Shown here piece by piece: positions 39,111 through 47,628 of a stretch of DNA of 64,000 nucleotides. The position numbers were made by a program, and so were the translations under genes. This DNA comes from Actinomadura pelletieri DSM 43383 (GTDB taxonomy: Bacteria; Actinomycetota; Actinomycetes; Streptosporangiales; Streptosporangiaceae): contig NZ_RBWU01000002.1 of assembly GCF_003634705.1 (NCBI RefSeq), positions 124,001-188,000 on the forward strand. The letters are read 5' to 3'. Numbering within the stretch: the stretch's first letter is position 1; each line of letters opens with the position of its first letter. A model generated the notes under the pieces. It was not told the DNA's origin and searched no databases. It was given only the letters and a program-made list of their open reading frames with translations.

Positions 39111-40127
39111 TCAGCGCTTCTTGCGGCGCCGCCGGATGACGAGCCGGATCGCGACCAGCGCCGCGACCAGCCCGCCGACCGCCGGAGCGGCGCGCTTGGC
39201 CACCGACGGGCCCGCGAGCTCCAGCATGTCGATCGCGTCTTCCTCCCGCGCCACCCGCAACGGCCGTTCCCGCTTCACCGGTGCCGCGGACTCCGCCCGC
39301 TCCTCGACCTCCGCGGGCTCGTCCCGCGCCTCCGGCTCCGCGACCTCCTTCACGGCCTCCTCGGCCGCCTCCGGTTCGACGGGCTTCTCGGAAGTCTCGG
39401 GTTCGGCGGCCTTTTCGGATGCCTTCGGTTCGGCGGGTTTCTCGGACGTCTTGGGTTCGGTGGGCTTCTCGGAGGTCTTCGGTTCGGTGGGCTTCTCGGA
39501 CGTCTTGGGTTCGGCGGCCTTTTCGGACGTCTTGGGTTCGGTGGGCTTCTCGGATGCTTTCGGTTCGGCGGGTTTCTCGGACGTCTTGGGTTCGGTGGGC
39601 TTCTCGGACGTCTTCGCTTTGGCGGGCTTCTCGGCCTTCTCCGTCGCGGTGGGCTTGTCCTTCGGCTTCGCCGGGGGCTTCTCGGACGATTCGAGTTCCG
39701 CCGCCAGGGCCTTGGCGAACCGGGCGACGAGCTTGGCGCCGACCTCGGACAGGATGTTGCGGCCGAACTGCGCGGGCCGACCCGTCACGTTGAGCTTCGT
39801 GTGGACGGTCACGCGGGTCGTGCCGTCCTCCTCGTGCAGTTTCGCCTGGACGGTCGACGACGCCGTCCCCGAACCGCGCGCCTCCTTACCGGACGCCTCC
39901 AACGTCACCGTCCGGGACGACTCGTCGGCGGACACGATCCGCGCGGTCCCGCGATAGGTGATGGTCATCGCGCCGACCTTCACCTTCAACCGGCCCTTGT
40001 ACTCGTCGCCTTCGGCGGAGTCGAGGGTCGCGCCCGGCATGCAGGTCGCGACGCGCTCCACGTCGAGCAGCACCGGCCAGGCCTGATCCACCGGCACGGG
40101 GACGGTGAAATCGTGGTCGAGCTCCAT
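39111..40127 (-). CDS. coxG: CoxG-like SRPBCC protein with repeat tail and C-terminal membrane anchor
   Basis: The product has 338 residues. Residues 1-145 are the CoxG/SRPBCC fold (MELDHDFTVPVPVDQAWPVL, CMPGATLD, KVKVGAMTITYRG). Then comes a Lys/Glu/Pro-rich tail with nine 9-residue repeats (residues 173-253), a spacer, and a terminal membrane segment (about residues 310-330) ending in RRRRKKR. CoxG recruits CO dehydrogenase to the cytoplasmic membrane in Oligotropha (established), so a tail anchor with a long charged stalk would suit the cox genes just upstream, 132 bases away. The tail makes it about twice the usual length. Confidence 0.85.
   Translation of the reverse strand: MELDHDFTVPVPVDQAWPVLLDVERVATCMPGATLDSAEGDEYKGRLKVKVGAMTITYRGTARIVSADESSRTVTLEASGKEARGSGTASSTVQAKLHEEDGTTRVTVHTKLNVTGRPAQFGRNILSEVGAKLVARFAKALAAELESSEKPPAKPKDKPTATEKAEKPAKAKTSEKPTEPKTSEKPAEPKASEKPTEPKTSEKAAEPKTSEKPTEPKTSEKPTEPKTSEKPAEPKASEKAAEPETSEKPVEPEAAEEAVKEVAEPEARDEPAEVEERAESAAPVKRERPLRVAREEDAIDMLELAGPSVAKRAAPAVGGLVAALVAIRLVIRRRRKKR
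39369..39611 (-). repeat. nine copies of a 27-base repeat inside coxG
   Basis: Nine units encode TSEKPTEPK and close variants (for example TSEKPAEPK, ASEKAAEPE). The units differ at only a few bases, so copy number may vary by slippage. Confidence 0.9.
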
Positions 40128-40259
40128 GATCGGTGTCCTTATCGTCCGGAGGTTTTGCCCGTGACGTGACCTTACGGTGGCGGGCCGTTCGGTCGCCAGT
40201 CGGGGGCGGTCACCCGGATCCGGGTACCCCGCCCCCGATGATCAAACGGCGATGAACGG

Positions 40260-41114
40260 TCAGGCGGTGCAGGCCGTCAGCGCCCGCGCGGTGAGCACCG
40301 TCGCGAGATGCGACCGGTACTCCGCCGAACCGTGCAGGTCGGACGGCGGTTCGGTGCCCTCGGTGGCGTGCTCGGCGGCGGCCCGGAACGACGCCTCCGA
40401 CACCGGAAGGCCCCTGACCGCGTTCTCCACCGCACCGGCCCGCACCGGCACCGGACCCATGTTCGTCAGTGCGACACGTGCGTCCTCGACCACGTCGCCA
40501 TCGCGGCGTACCGCACACGCCACACCGACGATCGCCCATGCCTGCGCCGTCCGATGGAACTTCTCGTAGTGCACGCCCCAACCGGATCCCAGCTTGGGCA
40601 CCCGCACACCGACGAGCAGTTCGTCCGGCTCCAGCGCCGACGTCATCCAGTCGACGAAGAACGACGGGGCCGGGATCTCCCGCTCACCGCGCACCGACCG
40701 GACGAGGAACAGCGCGTCCAACGCCAGCGCGACCGCCGGAAGGTCACCGGCCGGGTCGGCGTGCGCCAGCGCCCCGCCGAACGTGCCGCGATTCCGGACG
40801 GCCGGGTCCGCGACGGTCTCCGTCGCCCGCGCGAGCAGCGGAACGTGCTCGCGCACCAGCGGATCGCGGATCACCTGGTGGTGCGTCGCCATCGCGCCGA
40901 CGAACAGCGCGTCGCCCTCGTCCCGGATCTCGCGGAGCGCGTCCACCCGGCCGAGGTCGACCAGCGCGTCGGGGAACGCGAGCCGGAGCCGCAGCAGCGG
41001 CATCAGGCTCTGCCCACCGGCGAGCGGCTTGGCGTCCTCGCCCGCGTCGGACAGGGCCCGGACGGCGTCGTCCACCGACACGGGCCGCGTGTAGTCGAAC
41101 GTCGCCGGGATCAT
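40260..41114 (-). CDS. coxM: FAD-binding medium subunit of a xanthine-dehydrogenase/CO-dehydrogenase family enzyme
   Basis: The product has 284 residues and its ATG 41114 overlaps the coxL stop (ATGA). The FAD-binding PCMH fold shows PLAGGQSLMPLLRLRL, VGAMATHHQV, the second flavin motif NRGTFGGALAHADPAGDLP, and the C-terminal CO_deh_flav_C part. It transfers electrons from the Mo centre via the 2Fe-2S subunit. It is third in the coxSLM operon. Confidence 0.93.
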   Translation of the reverse strand: MIPATFDYTRPVSVDDAVRALSDAGEDAKPLAGGQSLMPLLRLRLAFPDALVDLGRVDALREIRDEGDALFVGAMATHHQVIRDPLVREHVPLLARATETVADPAVRNRGTFGGALAHADPAGDLPAVALALDALFLVRSVRGEREIPAPSFFVDWMTSALEPDELLVGVRVPKLGSGWGVHYEKFHRTAQAWAIVGVACAVRRDGDVVEDARVALTNMGPVPVRAGAVENAVRGLPVSEASFRAAAEHATEGTEPPSDLHGSAEYRSHLATVLTARALTACTA

Positions 41115-43459
41115 CGCGCACCCGCCTCCCCGCGCAGGGCCCGCCACACCCGTTCCGGTGTGCACGGCATCGGCACGTCGTGCACGCCGTGCGGGCGGAG
41201 CGCGTCCACGATCGCGTTGACGACCGCCGGGGTGGACGCGATCGTGCCCGCCTCACCGACGCCCTTCACGCCCAACGGGTTGGACGTCGCGGGCGTCTCC
41301 GTCCGGGCGGTCGTGAACGGCGGCAGGTCCGCGGCGGATGGGACGAGGTAGTCCGCGAGCGTGGTCGTCGTCAGATTGCCGTCCGCGTCGTACACGGCCT
41401 CCTCGAACAGCGCCTGCGCGATGCCCTGCGCGAGCCCGCCGTGCACCTGCCCTTCCACGATGAGCGGGTTGACGACCTTTCCGACATCGTCGACGGCCAC
41501 GTACTTGCGGAGCTTCACCATGCCCGTCTCGGTGTCGACCTCGGCGGCGCACAGGTGCGTGCCGTGCGGGAAGGAGAAGTTGTCGGGGTCGAAGGTGGCG
41601 TCGGCGTCCAGGGACGGTTCGAGACCGTCCGGAAGGTCGTGCGCGGTGAACGCGGCCTGCGCGACCTCCTGGAGCGTCGTGCTCTCCTCGGGGACGCCCC
41701 GGACGCTGAACCGTCCGTCGCGGAACTCCAGGTCCTGTTCGGCGGCCTCCAGCAGGTGCGCCGCGACCGTGCGCGCCTTCTCGACCACCTTGTCGCACGC
41801 GGACGACAACGCGACCCCGCCCACGGCGAGGGACCGCGACCCGTAGGTGTCCATGCCCTTCGGCGCGATGGCCGTGTCACCGTGCAGGACCCGCACGTCC
41901 TCGAACGGAACCCCGAGCCGGTCGGCGGCGATCTGCGCCCATGCCGTCTCGTGGCCCTGCCCGTGCGGGGACGAACCGGTGATCACCTCGACCTTGCCGG
42001 TCGGCAGGACGCGCACGGACGCGTGCTCCCAGCCGCCCGCCCCGTACGACAGCGAACCGAGGACCCGGGACGGAGCCAGCCCGCACATCTCCGTGAACGT
42101 CGACACCCCGATGCCCAACTGCACCGGGTCTCGCCGGTCACGCCGGTCGGCCTGCTCCGCGCGCAGCTTGTCGTACTCGAACAGCTCCAGCGCCTTGTCG
42201 GTCGCGGCCTCGTAGTCGCCCGAGTCGTAGGTGAGGCCCGCGATCGTCTCGTACGGGAACTCCTCGTGCGCGATCCAGTTGCGCCGCCGTACCTCGATGG
42301 GGTCGATGCCGAGTTCGTGGGCCAGCTCGTCCATCAACCGCTCGATGGCGTACGTGGCCTCCGGACGGCCCGCGCCCCGGTACGCGTCCGTCGGTGTCTT
42401 CGTCGTGAAGACACCCGTGCACGTGAACGAGTACGCGTCCATCTTGTAGATGCCGTTGAACATGAACGCGCCCAGCAGCGGGATGCCCGGGGTGACGATC
42501 ATCAGGTACGCGCCCATGTCGGCCAGCAGGTCGACCTTGAGGCCGCGGATCCGCCCGTCCTGTTCGGCGGCGAGCGTGAGGCGCTGGATCTGGTCGCGGC
42601 CGTGGTGGACGGTCATGTTCCCTTCGCTGCGCGACTCCGTCCACTTGACCGGGCGGCCGAGCCTGCGGGCCAGCAGGAGCGCGATGACCTCCTCGCCGTA
42701 CACCTGGAGCTTGGAGCCGAACCCGCCGCCGACGTCGGGAGCCACCACCCGGAGCCGGTGCTCGGCGATGCCGGTGACGGTGGCCAGCATCAGCCGCAGG
42801 ATGTGCGGGATCTGCGTGGCCGAGTACAGCGTGAACTCCTCGCCCTCCGGCACGCAGAGCACCGAGCGCGGCTCCATCGCCGAGGGGATCAGCCTTTGCT
42901 GGACGTACTCGCGTTCGATGACGACCGGGGCGTCCCGTAGCGCGGCCTCCAGGTCACCGTTCTCGTACACCCACGTGTAGGACTTGTTCGTGCCCAGGTC
43001 GTGATGGACGACGTCGGCTCCGTCCGCGATGGCCGCCTTCATGTCCACGACGGCGGGCAGCGGTTCGTAGTCGACGTCGATCTTCTCCAGGGCGTCGACG
43101 GCCGTGTACCCGTCGCGGGCGACGACGCACGCCACCGGCTCACCGGCGTACCGCACCTCGTGCACCGCCATGGGCGGATGGTCCGGATGCTTCATGTCGT
43201 CGGTGACGATCCACGCGCACGGCAGCGACCCCTGCTCGTCGGCGAGGTCCGTTCCGCTGAACACGGCGACCACGCCGGGGTGCGTCGCGGCCTGGGACGT
43301 GTCGACGCGCGTGATCTTCGCGTGGGCGTGGGGGCCGCGCAGGAACGCCATGTGCAGCGTGCCCGCGGGGGTGAGGTTGTCCGTCCACTTCGTCCGGCCG
43401 GTGAGGAGCCGGGCGTCCTCCGTCCGGCGGCGGGGGCTGCCGATCTCGTGGACGGTCAC
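41111..43459 (-). CDS. coxL: molybdopterin-binding large subunit, Form II CoxL-like
   Basis: The product has 782 residues and its GTG 43459 overlaps the coxS stop (GTGA). It is the molybdenum hydroxylase large subunit, with [32 protein letters not shown], the active-site loop [25 protein letters not shown] and [11 protein letters not shown] with the catalytic Glu. AYRGAGR is the Form II (BMS) signature; true CO dehydrogenases of Form I have AYRCSFR with a Cys that binds Cu. So CO oxidation is doubtful and another substrate (aldehyde, purine or other heterocycle) is likely. Confidence 0.93.
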   Translation of the reverse strand: MTVHEIGSPRRRTEDARLLTGRTKWTDNLTPAGTLHMAFLRGPHAHAKITRVDTSQAATHPGVVAVFSGTDLADEQGSLPCAWIVTDDMKHPDHPPMAVHEVRYAGEPVACVVARDGYTAVDALEKIDVDYEPLPAVVDMKAAIADGADVVHHDLGTNKSYTWVYENGDLEAALRDAPVVIEREYVQQRLIPSAMEPRSVLCVPEGEEFTLYSATQIPHILRLMLATVTGIAEHRLRVVAPDVGGGFGSKLQVYGEEVIALLLARRLGRPVKWTESRSEGNMTVHHGRDQIQRLTLAAEQDGRIRGLKVDLLADMGAYLMIVTPGIPLLGAFMFNGIYKMDAYSFTCTGVFTTKTPTDAYRGAGRPEATYAIERLMDELAHELGIDPIEVRRRNWIAHEEFPYETIAGLTYDSGDYEAATDKALELFEYDKLRAEQADRRDRRDPVQLGIGVSTFTEMCGLAPSRVLGSLSYGAGGWEHASVRVLPTGKVEVITGSSPHGQGHETAWAQIAADRLGVPFEDVRVLHGDTAIAPKGMDTYGSRSLAVGGVALSSACDKVVEKARTVAAHLLEAAEQDLEFRDGRFSVRGVPEESTTLQEVAQAAFTAHDLPDGLEPSLDADATFDPDNFSFPHGTHLCAAEVDTETGMVKLRKYVAVDDVGKVVNPLIVEGQVHGGLAQGIAQALFEEAVYDADGNLTTTTLADYLVPSAADLPPFTTARTETPATSNPLGVKGVGEAGTIASTPAVVNAIVDALRPHGVHDVPMPCTPERVWRALRGEAGAR

Positions 43460-43989
43460 GACGCCACCTCCCGGCGCGCGGGCCGCATCTCCTTCGCGGC
43501 GCTGCGGACGGCCCTGACGATGTTCTGGTAGCCGGTACAGCGGCACAGGTTGCCTTCGAGCCCGGCCCGGACCTCCTCCTCGGACGGGTCGGGGTTCTCC
43601 CGCAGCAGGTCCAACGACGCCATGATCATGCCGGGGGTGCAGTAGCCGCACTGGAGCGCGTGCTCCTCATGGAAGGCGCGTTGGAGGGGATGCGAACCGG
43701 TGGAGTTCGTCGGCTGGGCGGTGGTGGCTGGGGCCTGGTCGGTGTCGGGTCCCGCGAGACCCTCGATGGTCGTCACGTCGCAGCCGTCCGCCTGGACGGC
43801 GAGCACGGAGCAGCTCTTCACGCTCACACCGTCCAGCAGGACGGTGCAGGCTCCGCAGTTGCCGGTGTCGCAGCCGACCGGGGTTCCGACCTTCCCCAGC
43901 CGTTCGCGCAGGTAGTGGACCAGAAGGAGGCGGGGCTCGACGTCGTCCTCGTACGTCGCGCCGTCGACCTCGACACGGACACGTGGCAT
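43456..43989 (-). CDS. coxS: 2Fe-2S small subunit of the cox enzyme
   Basis: The product has 177 residues. The N-terminal plant-type 2Fe-2S site is [15 protein letters not shown] with a later Cys (VKSCSVLA), and the C-terminal four-helix 2Fe-2S site has [10 protein letters not shown] and [13 protein letters not shown]. It is somewhat longer than usual because of a Thr/Pro-rich insertion ([14 protein letters not shown]) between the two cluster domains. It is first gene of the operon; nothing regulatory is recognised upstream (43990-44206). Confidence 0.95.
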   Translation of the reverse strand: MPRVRVEVDGATYEDDVEPRLLLVHYLRERLGKVGTPVGCDTGNCGACTVLLDGVSVKSCSVLAVQADGCDVTTIEGLAGPDTDQAPATTAQPTNSTGSHPLQRAFHEEHALQCGYCTPGMIMASLDLLRENPDPSEEEVRAGLEGNLCRCTGYQNIVRAVRSAAKEMRPARREVAS

Positions 43990-44206
43990 GCCTTTCCTCC
44001 CAGGGACGTCTCACAGCGGGCCAGCGGGCTTCGCGAAGGGGCGTCCCTGGGGGAGGGGCGCGTGGATCCGGCCACGTCATCGGGCCACCTCCGTGGAAGG
44101 CGACCCTACGAACGTATGACGCGGGTAAAAGGTGGACCAGCCCTCAATGAGAGCTATTTCGTGATACGCGCGAGTTTCTGAGATGTGCAGGGGTGTGGGA
44201 GGCGCG

Positions 44207-44911
44207 CTAGTGGACGCGGAGCAGCACGGGCCAGGTCTTCGGCCCGACGATGCCGTCGGCCGCGACGCCGCCCCACCGCTGCACCGCCTTCACGGCCGCC
44301 TCGGTGGCGTCGTCGAACCGCCCGGTCATGCGGATCTCCGGGTGGCTGCGGGCCATCAGCAGACCTTGCAGGCTCTGTACGTGCTCGCCCGAGTCGCCCT
44401 TGTTGAGCTGGGGCAGTTTCTTCACGATGTCCTCCGTCCAGTGACCGCCGTATGCCGGTCGCCCATAACCAGCGATGACGCTGGAACTCCGCACGCGACG
44501 CCGAACCGCGTTGTCGGTGTTGGCCTCGATCGTCTGGACCCGCCCGCCGCCGAGGACCTTCTCGACCACGCCGACATGGTCGATCGCGCCGATGCTGTTG
44601 GTGGAGCCCCAGTCGAAGAAGACGATGTCGCCGGGCTTGGCCCGGTTGACGTTCGCGGTCGTCCCGCTGTGCCAGCGTCCGATCTTCTGGAAGTCCTGGG
44701 CGTGCCAGACGGTGTAGGCGCGGTCGCCGCCCGGCAGGACGGCCTCGGCGTTGCCGCTCTCCCGGGCCCAGTAGGTGATGGCCATGTCGCACCAGTCGGC
44801 CTCGAGGAACTCGTCGCCGTGCTTGGCGGCGTACCTCTTGGTGATCTTGTTCGGGCGGCCCGACATCCCGATCGACCCACGGGCCTCGGCGATCATCCCC
44901 GCGGCGCTCAC
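44207..44911 (-). CDS. CHAP-domain peptidoglycan hydrolase with peptidoglycan-binding domain
   Basis: The product has 234 residues and its GTG 44911 overlaps the stop of the small acidic gene. The CHAP domain (about residues 10-150) has the nucleophile in ADWCDMAITYWAR and the His in IGAIDHVGVVEKV. A PG_binding_1 domain follows (LNKGDSGEHVQSLQGLL, GRFDDATEAAVKAVQRW, VGPKTW). It should cut amide or peptide bonds in cell-wall peptidoglycan. No signal peptide is visible, so export is non-classical or it belongs to a phage-like lysis or contractile system (inference). Confidence 0.9.
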   Translation of the reverse strand: MSAAGMIAEARGSIGMSGRPNKITKRYAAKHGDEFLEADWCDMAITYWARESGNAEAVLPGGDRAYTVWHAQDFQKIGRWHSGTTANVNRAKPGDIVFFDWGSTNSIGAIDHVGVVEKVLGGGRVQTIEANTDNAVRRRVRSSSVIAGYGRPAYGGHWTEDIVKKLPQLNKGDSGEHVQSLQGLLMARSHPEIRMTGRFDDATEAAVKAVQRWGGVAADGIVGPKTWPVLLRVH

Positions 44912-45075
44912 CCGGTCTCCTCGCCGAGGTAGAACCCGTCGGAGTCGGGGTCGCCGTACAGCTCCGCGAGGACCTGCTCCTCATCGGGCTCGGTGGCGCG
45001 GTGGACGTCCGGATGCACATCCACTTCGTCCATATGGGCGGCTTCTTCGCTGTCTGTTCTGTCGTGGGGGCTCAC
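44908..45075 (-). CDS. 55-residue very acidic protein coupled to the CHAP hydrolase
   Basis: GTG 45075 follows AGGAGAG, and the TGA at 44910-44908 overlaps the next start codon. Of 55 residues, 18 are Asp or Glu against two Arg and no Lys. The visible parts are MSPHDRTDSEEAAHMDEVDV and VLAELYGDPDSDGFYLGEETG, written here in two pieces. I do not recognise it. Coupling and charge would suit an inhibitor, chaperone or targeting factor for the hydrolase (inference). Confidence 0.65.
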   Translation of the reverse strand: MSPHDRTDSEEAAHMDEVDVHPDVHRATEPDEEQVLAELYGDPDSDGFYLGEETG

Positions 45076-45287
45076 GGCGCTCTCCTGGGCCTTCGCTGTG
45101 GGCCACCCCGTTCTGTAGATGGCCCCTAGCTGACCGTAATAGGTTCGGCCATTACTTCTCTGGCTTTCGACCTAAAACAGGCCCATCCGAGCGAATTTCC
45201 TTTCTGTCGGGTAAGCGCGATGCCCCTGACCAGCGGAGTGACCGGGGACGCATGCGAGTTTTGTGCCTTCCGGGGTAGGGCTCCGGT

Positions 45288-45383
45288 ATGTTCTTCTTCT
45301 TCTCGTCTCGACTGGGATGTCTGGGTTCACTGGTCGTGACCGTGGTCCTCACCTCGATCGCGTACGTGATCCTCAGTCGCTGA
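45288..45383 (+). CDS. 31-residue single-pass membrane protein
   Basis: ATG 45288 follows GGGGTAGGG. The product begins MFFFFSSRLGCLGSL and continues as one hydrophobic segment ending YVILSR. The Phe-run plus RLGCLGSL start recalls a small membrane protein family that I believe recurs in actinomycetes, so I take it as a real gene despite its size. No function is known. Confidence 0.6.
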   Translation: MFFFFSSRLGCLGSLVVTVVLTSIAYVILSR

Positions 45384-45411
45384 CCCCCGCGGGGCTCCGA
45401 TCCGCGTCGGC

Positions 45412-45449
45412 TTGACAAGGGTCGGCCGCCGAGTGTCTTCTGGTACGCA
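45412..45449 (+). promoter_or_regulatory. possible promoter giving a leaderless leader-peptide transcript
   Basis: A perfect TTGACA (45412-45417) lies 37 bases before the ATG at 45449, the distance expected if transcription starts at the A of that codon. The -10 region (TCTTCT near 45436) is weak. Confidence 0.4.
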
Positions 45450-45529
45450 TGTCGGCGCGCGATTCCTTTGACAGCCCCGTGGCCCTGGGCCGCGTGGCGA
45501 GCGCGCTGTGTCCTTCGTGTTGTCGCTGA
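45449..45529 (+). CDS. cysteine-ending leader peptide (attenuator uORF)
   Basis: This 26-residue reading frame ends GRVASALCPSCCR, with three Cys in the last six residues. Short leader peptides with an RVSSALC-like motif lie before sulphur-metabolism and cysteine genes in actinobacteria, and poly-Cys leaders act as cysteine-responsive attenuators in mycobacteria (established). There is no ribosome binding site, but a possible promoter is placed for a leaderless transcript. The next gene, 46 bases on, is cysteine-dioxygenase-like, which fits cysteine sensing. Confidence 0.65.
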   Translation: MSARDSFDSPVALGRVASALCPSCCR

Positions 45530-45575
45530 ACCAGACCTGCTAGTTCCGCTGACCTCCGTACGCGAAGGACCTTCC

Positions 45576-46001
45576 GTGTTTCCCGATCTCACCATGCGTG
45601 GCCAGGACGATCCGCACGGCCGCGCGCTCACCGTCCGTCCGCCCACCGTCGGTCAACTCGCGAGCCGCGTCGGCGACCTGGCCCGGCGTCCGGCGGACTG
45701 GTGGCGGCTCGTCGTGTTCGACGCCGCCGCGCCGGTGCGCGTCCCGCTGGACGATCAGCTCTGGCTCACCACATGGCCGCCCGGCCACGGCGGGACGGTC
45801 CACGGCCGGGTCAGCACGCTGCTCGCGGGAGAACTGGCCGAGGTGATCCTCGCGGACTGCGGGGTCACCGAGCGGCCGCTGAGGGCCAACCGGGTCCGGG
45901 TCCACGGCGGGCCGTGCACGGTGACGAACCCCGGTCCCGCGTACGCGGTCAGCCTGCACGCCGACTGGTCAGGGACGGACGAACCGTCCTCCGGCCGCTG
46001 A
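45576..46001 (+). CDS. cysteine-dioxygenase-like cupin, degenerate
   Basis: The product has 141 residues and its GTG 45576 has GAAGGA six bases upstream. The N-terminal GQLASRVGDLARRPADWWRLVVFD, then QLWLTTWPPGHGGTVHGRVSTLLAGELAEVI and RVHGGPCTVTNPGPAYAVSLHA (given in parts), follow the order of bacterial cysteine dioxygenases. The HxH iron site seen in the family is not intact: only one His remains in TVHG. It may have lost catalysis or be a regulatory cupin. The cysteine leader peptide upstream supports a link to cysteine metabolism. Confidence 0.6.
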   Translation: MFPDLTMRGQDDPHGRALTVRPPTVGQLASRVGDLARRPADWWRLVVFDAAAPVRVPLDDQLWLTTWPPGHGGTVHGRVSTLLAGELAEVILADCGVTERPLRANRVRVHGGPCTVTNPGPAYAVSLHADWSGTDEPSSGR

Positions 46002-46012
46002 GAAGGCGAACG

Positions 46013-46240
46013 TCAGCGCAGGTTCCGGCGGCGCGCCCGGGTCAGCACCCGGACGGTCCCGACAAGACCGAGGCCGATCAGCACCACCGGGGCCAGCGTC
46101 GTCACGGCCGGCAGGTCCCGGTCTGACAGGCCCTGCGCGAGGAACAGGCCCGCGAGGCCGAGGAAGAACAGTCCGGTGATCGGTCCGGCCGGGTCGAACC
46201 GCCGCCGTCCCGGCGTGTCCGGCTTCCGCTCGTCAGCCAC
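46013..46240 (-). CDS. small two-helix membrane protein
   Basis: The 75-residue product has a basic N-terminus (MADERKPDTPGRRRF), membrane segments ITGLFFLGLAGLFLAQG and LAPVVLIGLGLVGTVRVL, and a basic tail RARRRNLR. Its ATG overlaps the end of the PspC gene by eight bases, so the two are coupled. It is a probable accessory of the PspC envelope protein. Confidence 0.75.
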   Translation of the reverse strand: MADERKPDTPGRRRFDPAGPITGLFFLGLAGLFLAQGLSDRDLPAVTTLAPVVLIGLGLVGTVRVLTRARRRNLR

Positions 46241-47519
46241 GGCGCACGCTCACCTCGCCGACCTTCCCGCGGATCCGCAGGCTTATCACCGGCGGGTCGC
46301 CGCCCGGCCCGCTCTCGGGCTCCAGGGTCTGGACGACCTTCGCCCGCGGACCGCCGGTCATCCGCCGCTCGATGTTCAGGTCACCGATCGCCAGCCGCGC
46401 GTCCACATGGACCCGGGCGGTCGCGGGCACGACGATCGCCAGCTCGCCGAGAACGACCTCGGCGTCGATCGCGACACGCTGCCCGGCGACCAGCCGGAGC
46501 GCGGTCAGGTCGAGATCGCCCTGGCCGACGCCGACCTTGTACACCTGGTTCGTCCGCGAGACGTCCGTGGGACGCCACTCGATCTCCCCGTACTCGGCGT
46601 CGCGCGGCGCGTCCCCCGCGACCGACGCGGTCAGCATGGTGAGGGTGAGGACGGTGCCCGCCGCCGCGAGACCCTGCGTCCGGAACCAGCCGCCGAGGAC
46701 GAGACCGCACCCGACGACGGCGAGCGCGGGAGCCATGACGATCAGCCAGGAGTCGGGGGCGGCATAGTCCTGCGCGACCGGGATCATCGCCGCTCCGGCC
46801 GCCATGGCGGCGAGCAGCGTGATCGTCCCCACCGGTGAGCCGCCGCGTGCCCGCCGCGCCACGGTGGCCCCGCCCGTTCCGGCGGGCCGCAGGTCGGTGT
46901 CGGCGGTCTCCTCGTCGAGGGGGGAGGCGGTGTGCGCGGCCGAGTAGGCGGCCAGGTCGATCATGCCCTCGGGCAGGCCACCGGAGCGTGTGGACGGCGC
47001 GTCCTTGGTGAGGGTCACGCCGCCGCTCTCGGCGTGCGTCCGGGCCGCCGACGGGTCCGGCGGGTGCCCGGCGAACCGCTCTGGGACGGACCGCGCCAAC
47101 GCCACCAGGTCCACGCCCCGCGAATGCGCGATCAGCAGCGACAGCCCGAACACGACCAGCAGCGCGATCGTGTCGGTGACGGCCGTGCCGAACACGCTGA
47201 ACGCGACCCCGGCGGTCATCAGCACGCCGAGGACCGTCAGCACGGCCCCGGCGTCGAACCACCGCTTGAGCAGCTGCTCCACGATCGAGGACCGCTCCGG
47301 TCGCGCGGGCATCAGCAGCACCGCCGCGACGTAGAGGAAGATCCCCTGCCCGTGCGCGAGGACGAGGATCGCGAACCCCACCCGGAAGACGACGGGGTCG
47401 ATGCCGGTGTGGCGCCCGAGCCCGGTGCACACCCCGGCGAGCACGCGGCGATCGGCGTCGCGCGCCAGTCGCCGGTACTGGAGGCCGTCCCGCCGCCCGC
47501 CGTCCTGTTCCCTGCTCAT
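46233..47519 (-). CDS. PspC-domain membrane protein with C-terminal LiaF-like domain
   Basis: The product has 428 residues and its ATG 47519 has AGGA at a good distance. The N-terminal PspC domain reads YRRLARDADRRVLAGVCTGLGRHTGIDP, ending in LLMPARPER. Further membrane segments follow in the middle (VLTVLGVLMTAGVAFSVFG, VVGCGLVLGGWF). The C-terminal beta-rich part (YKVGVGQGDLDLTALRL, VLGELAIVVPATARVHVD, GDLNIERR) is like the LiaF/cell-wall-active domain. It is divergent from a kinase/regulator pair; such sets respond to envelope stress (inference). Confidence 0.85.
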   Translation of the reverse strand: MSREQDGGRRDGLQYRRLARDADRRVLAGVCTGLGRHTGIDPVVFRVGFAILVLAHGQGIFLYVAAVLLMPARPERSSIVEQLLKRWFDAGAVLTVLGVLMTAGVAFSVFGTAVTDTIALLVVFGLSLLIAHSRGVDLVALARSVPERFAGHPPDPSAARTHAESGGVTLTKDAPSTRSGGLPEGMIDLAAYSAAHTASPLDEETADTDLRPAGTGGATVARRARGGSPVGTITLLAAMAAGAAMIPVAQDYAAPDSWLIVMAPALAVVGCGLVLGGWFRTQGLAAAGTVLTLTMLTASVAGDAPRDAEYGEIEWRPTDVSRTNQVYKVGVGQGDLDLTALRLVAGQRVAIDAEVVLGELAIVVPATARVHVDARLAIGDLNIERRMTGGPRAKVVQTLEPESGPGGDPPVISLRIRGKVGEVSVRRG

Positions 47520-47628
47520 GGCGACCATCCTGACGCGCCGTCCCGCACGCGTGGTATCCGGGACGTCCCTGATCCGACCCTGAAGTGAAGCCGGGGTGCG
47601 CCCCTGATGCGGGCGGCGTCCCCCGCGT

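Noticed and set aside
41111..43459. Calling the cluster CO dehydrogenase
   Set aside because: The active-site loop is AYRGAGR, not the Cu-site AYRCSFR. Only the family-level name is kept.
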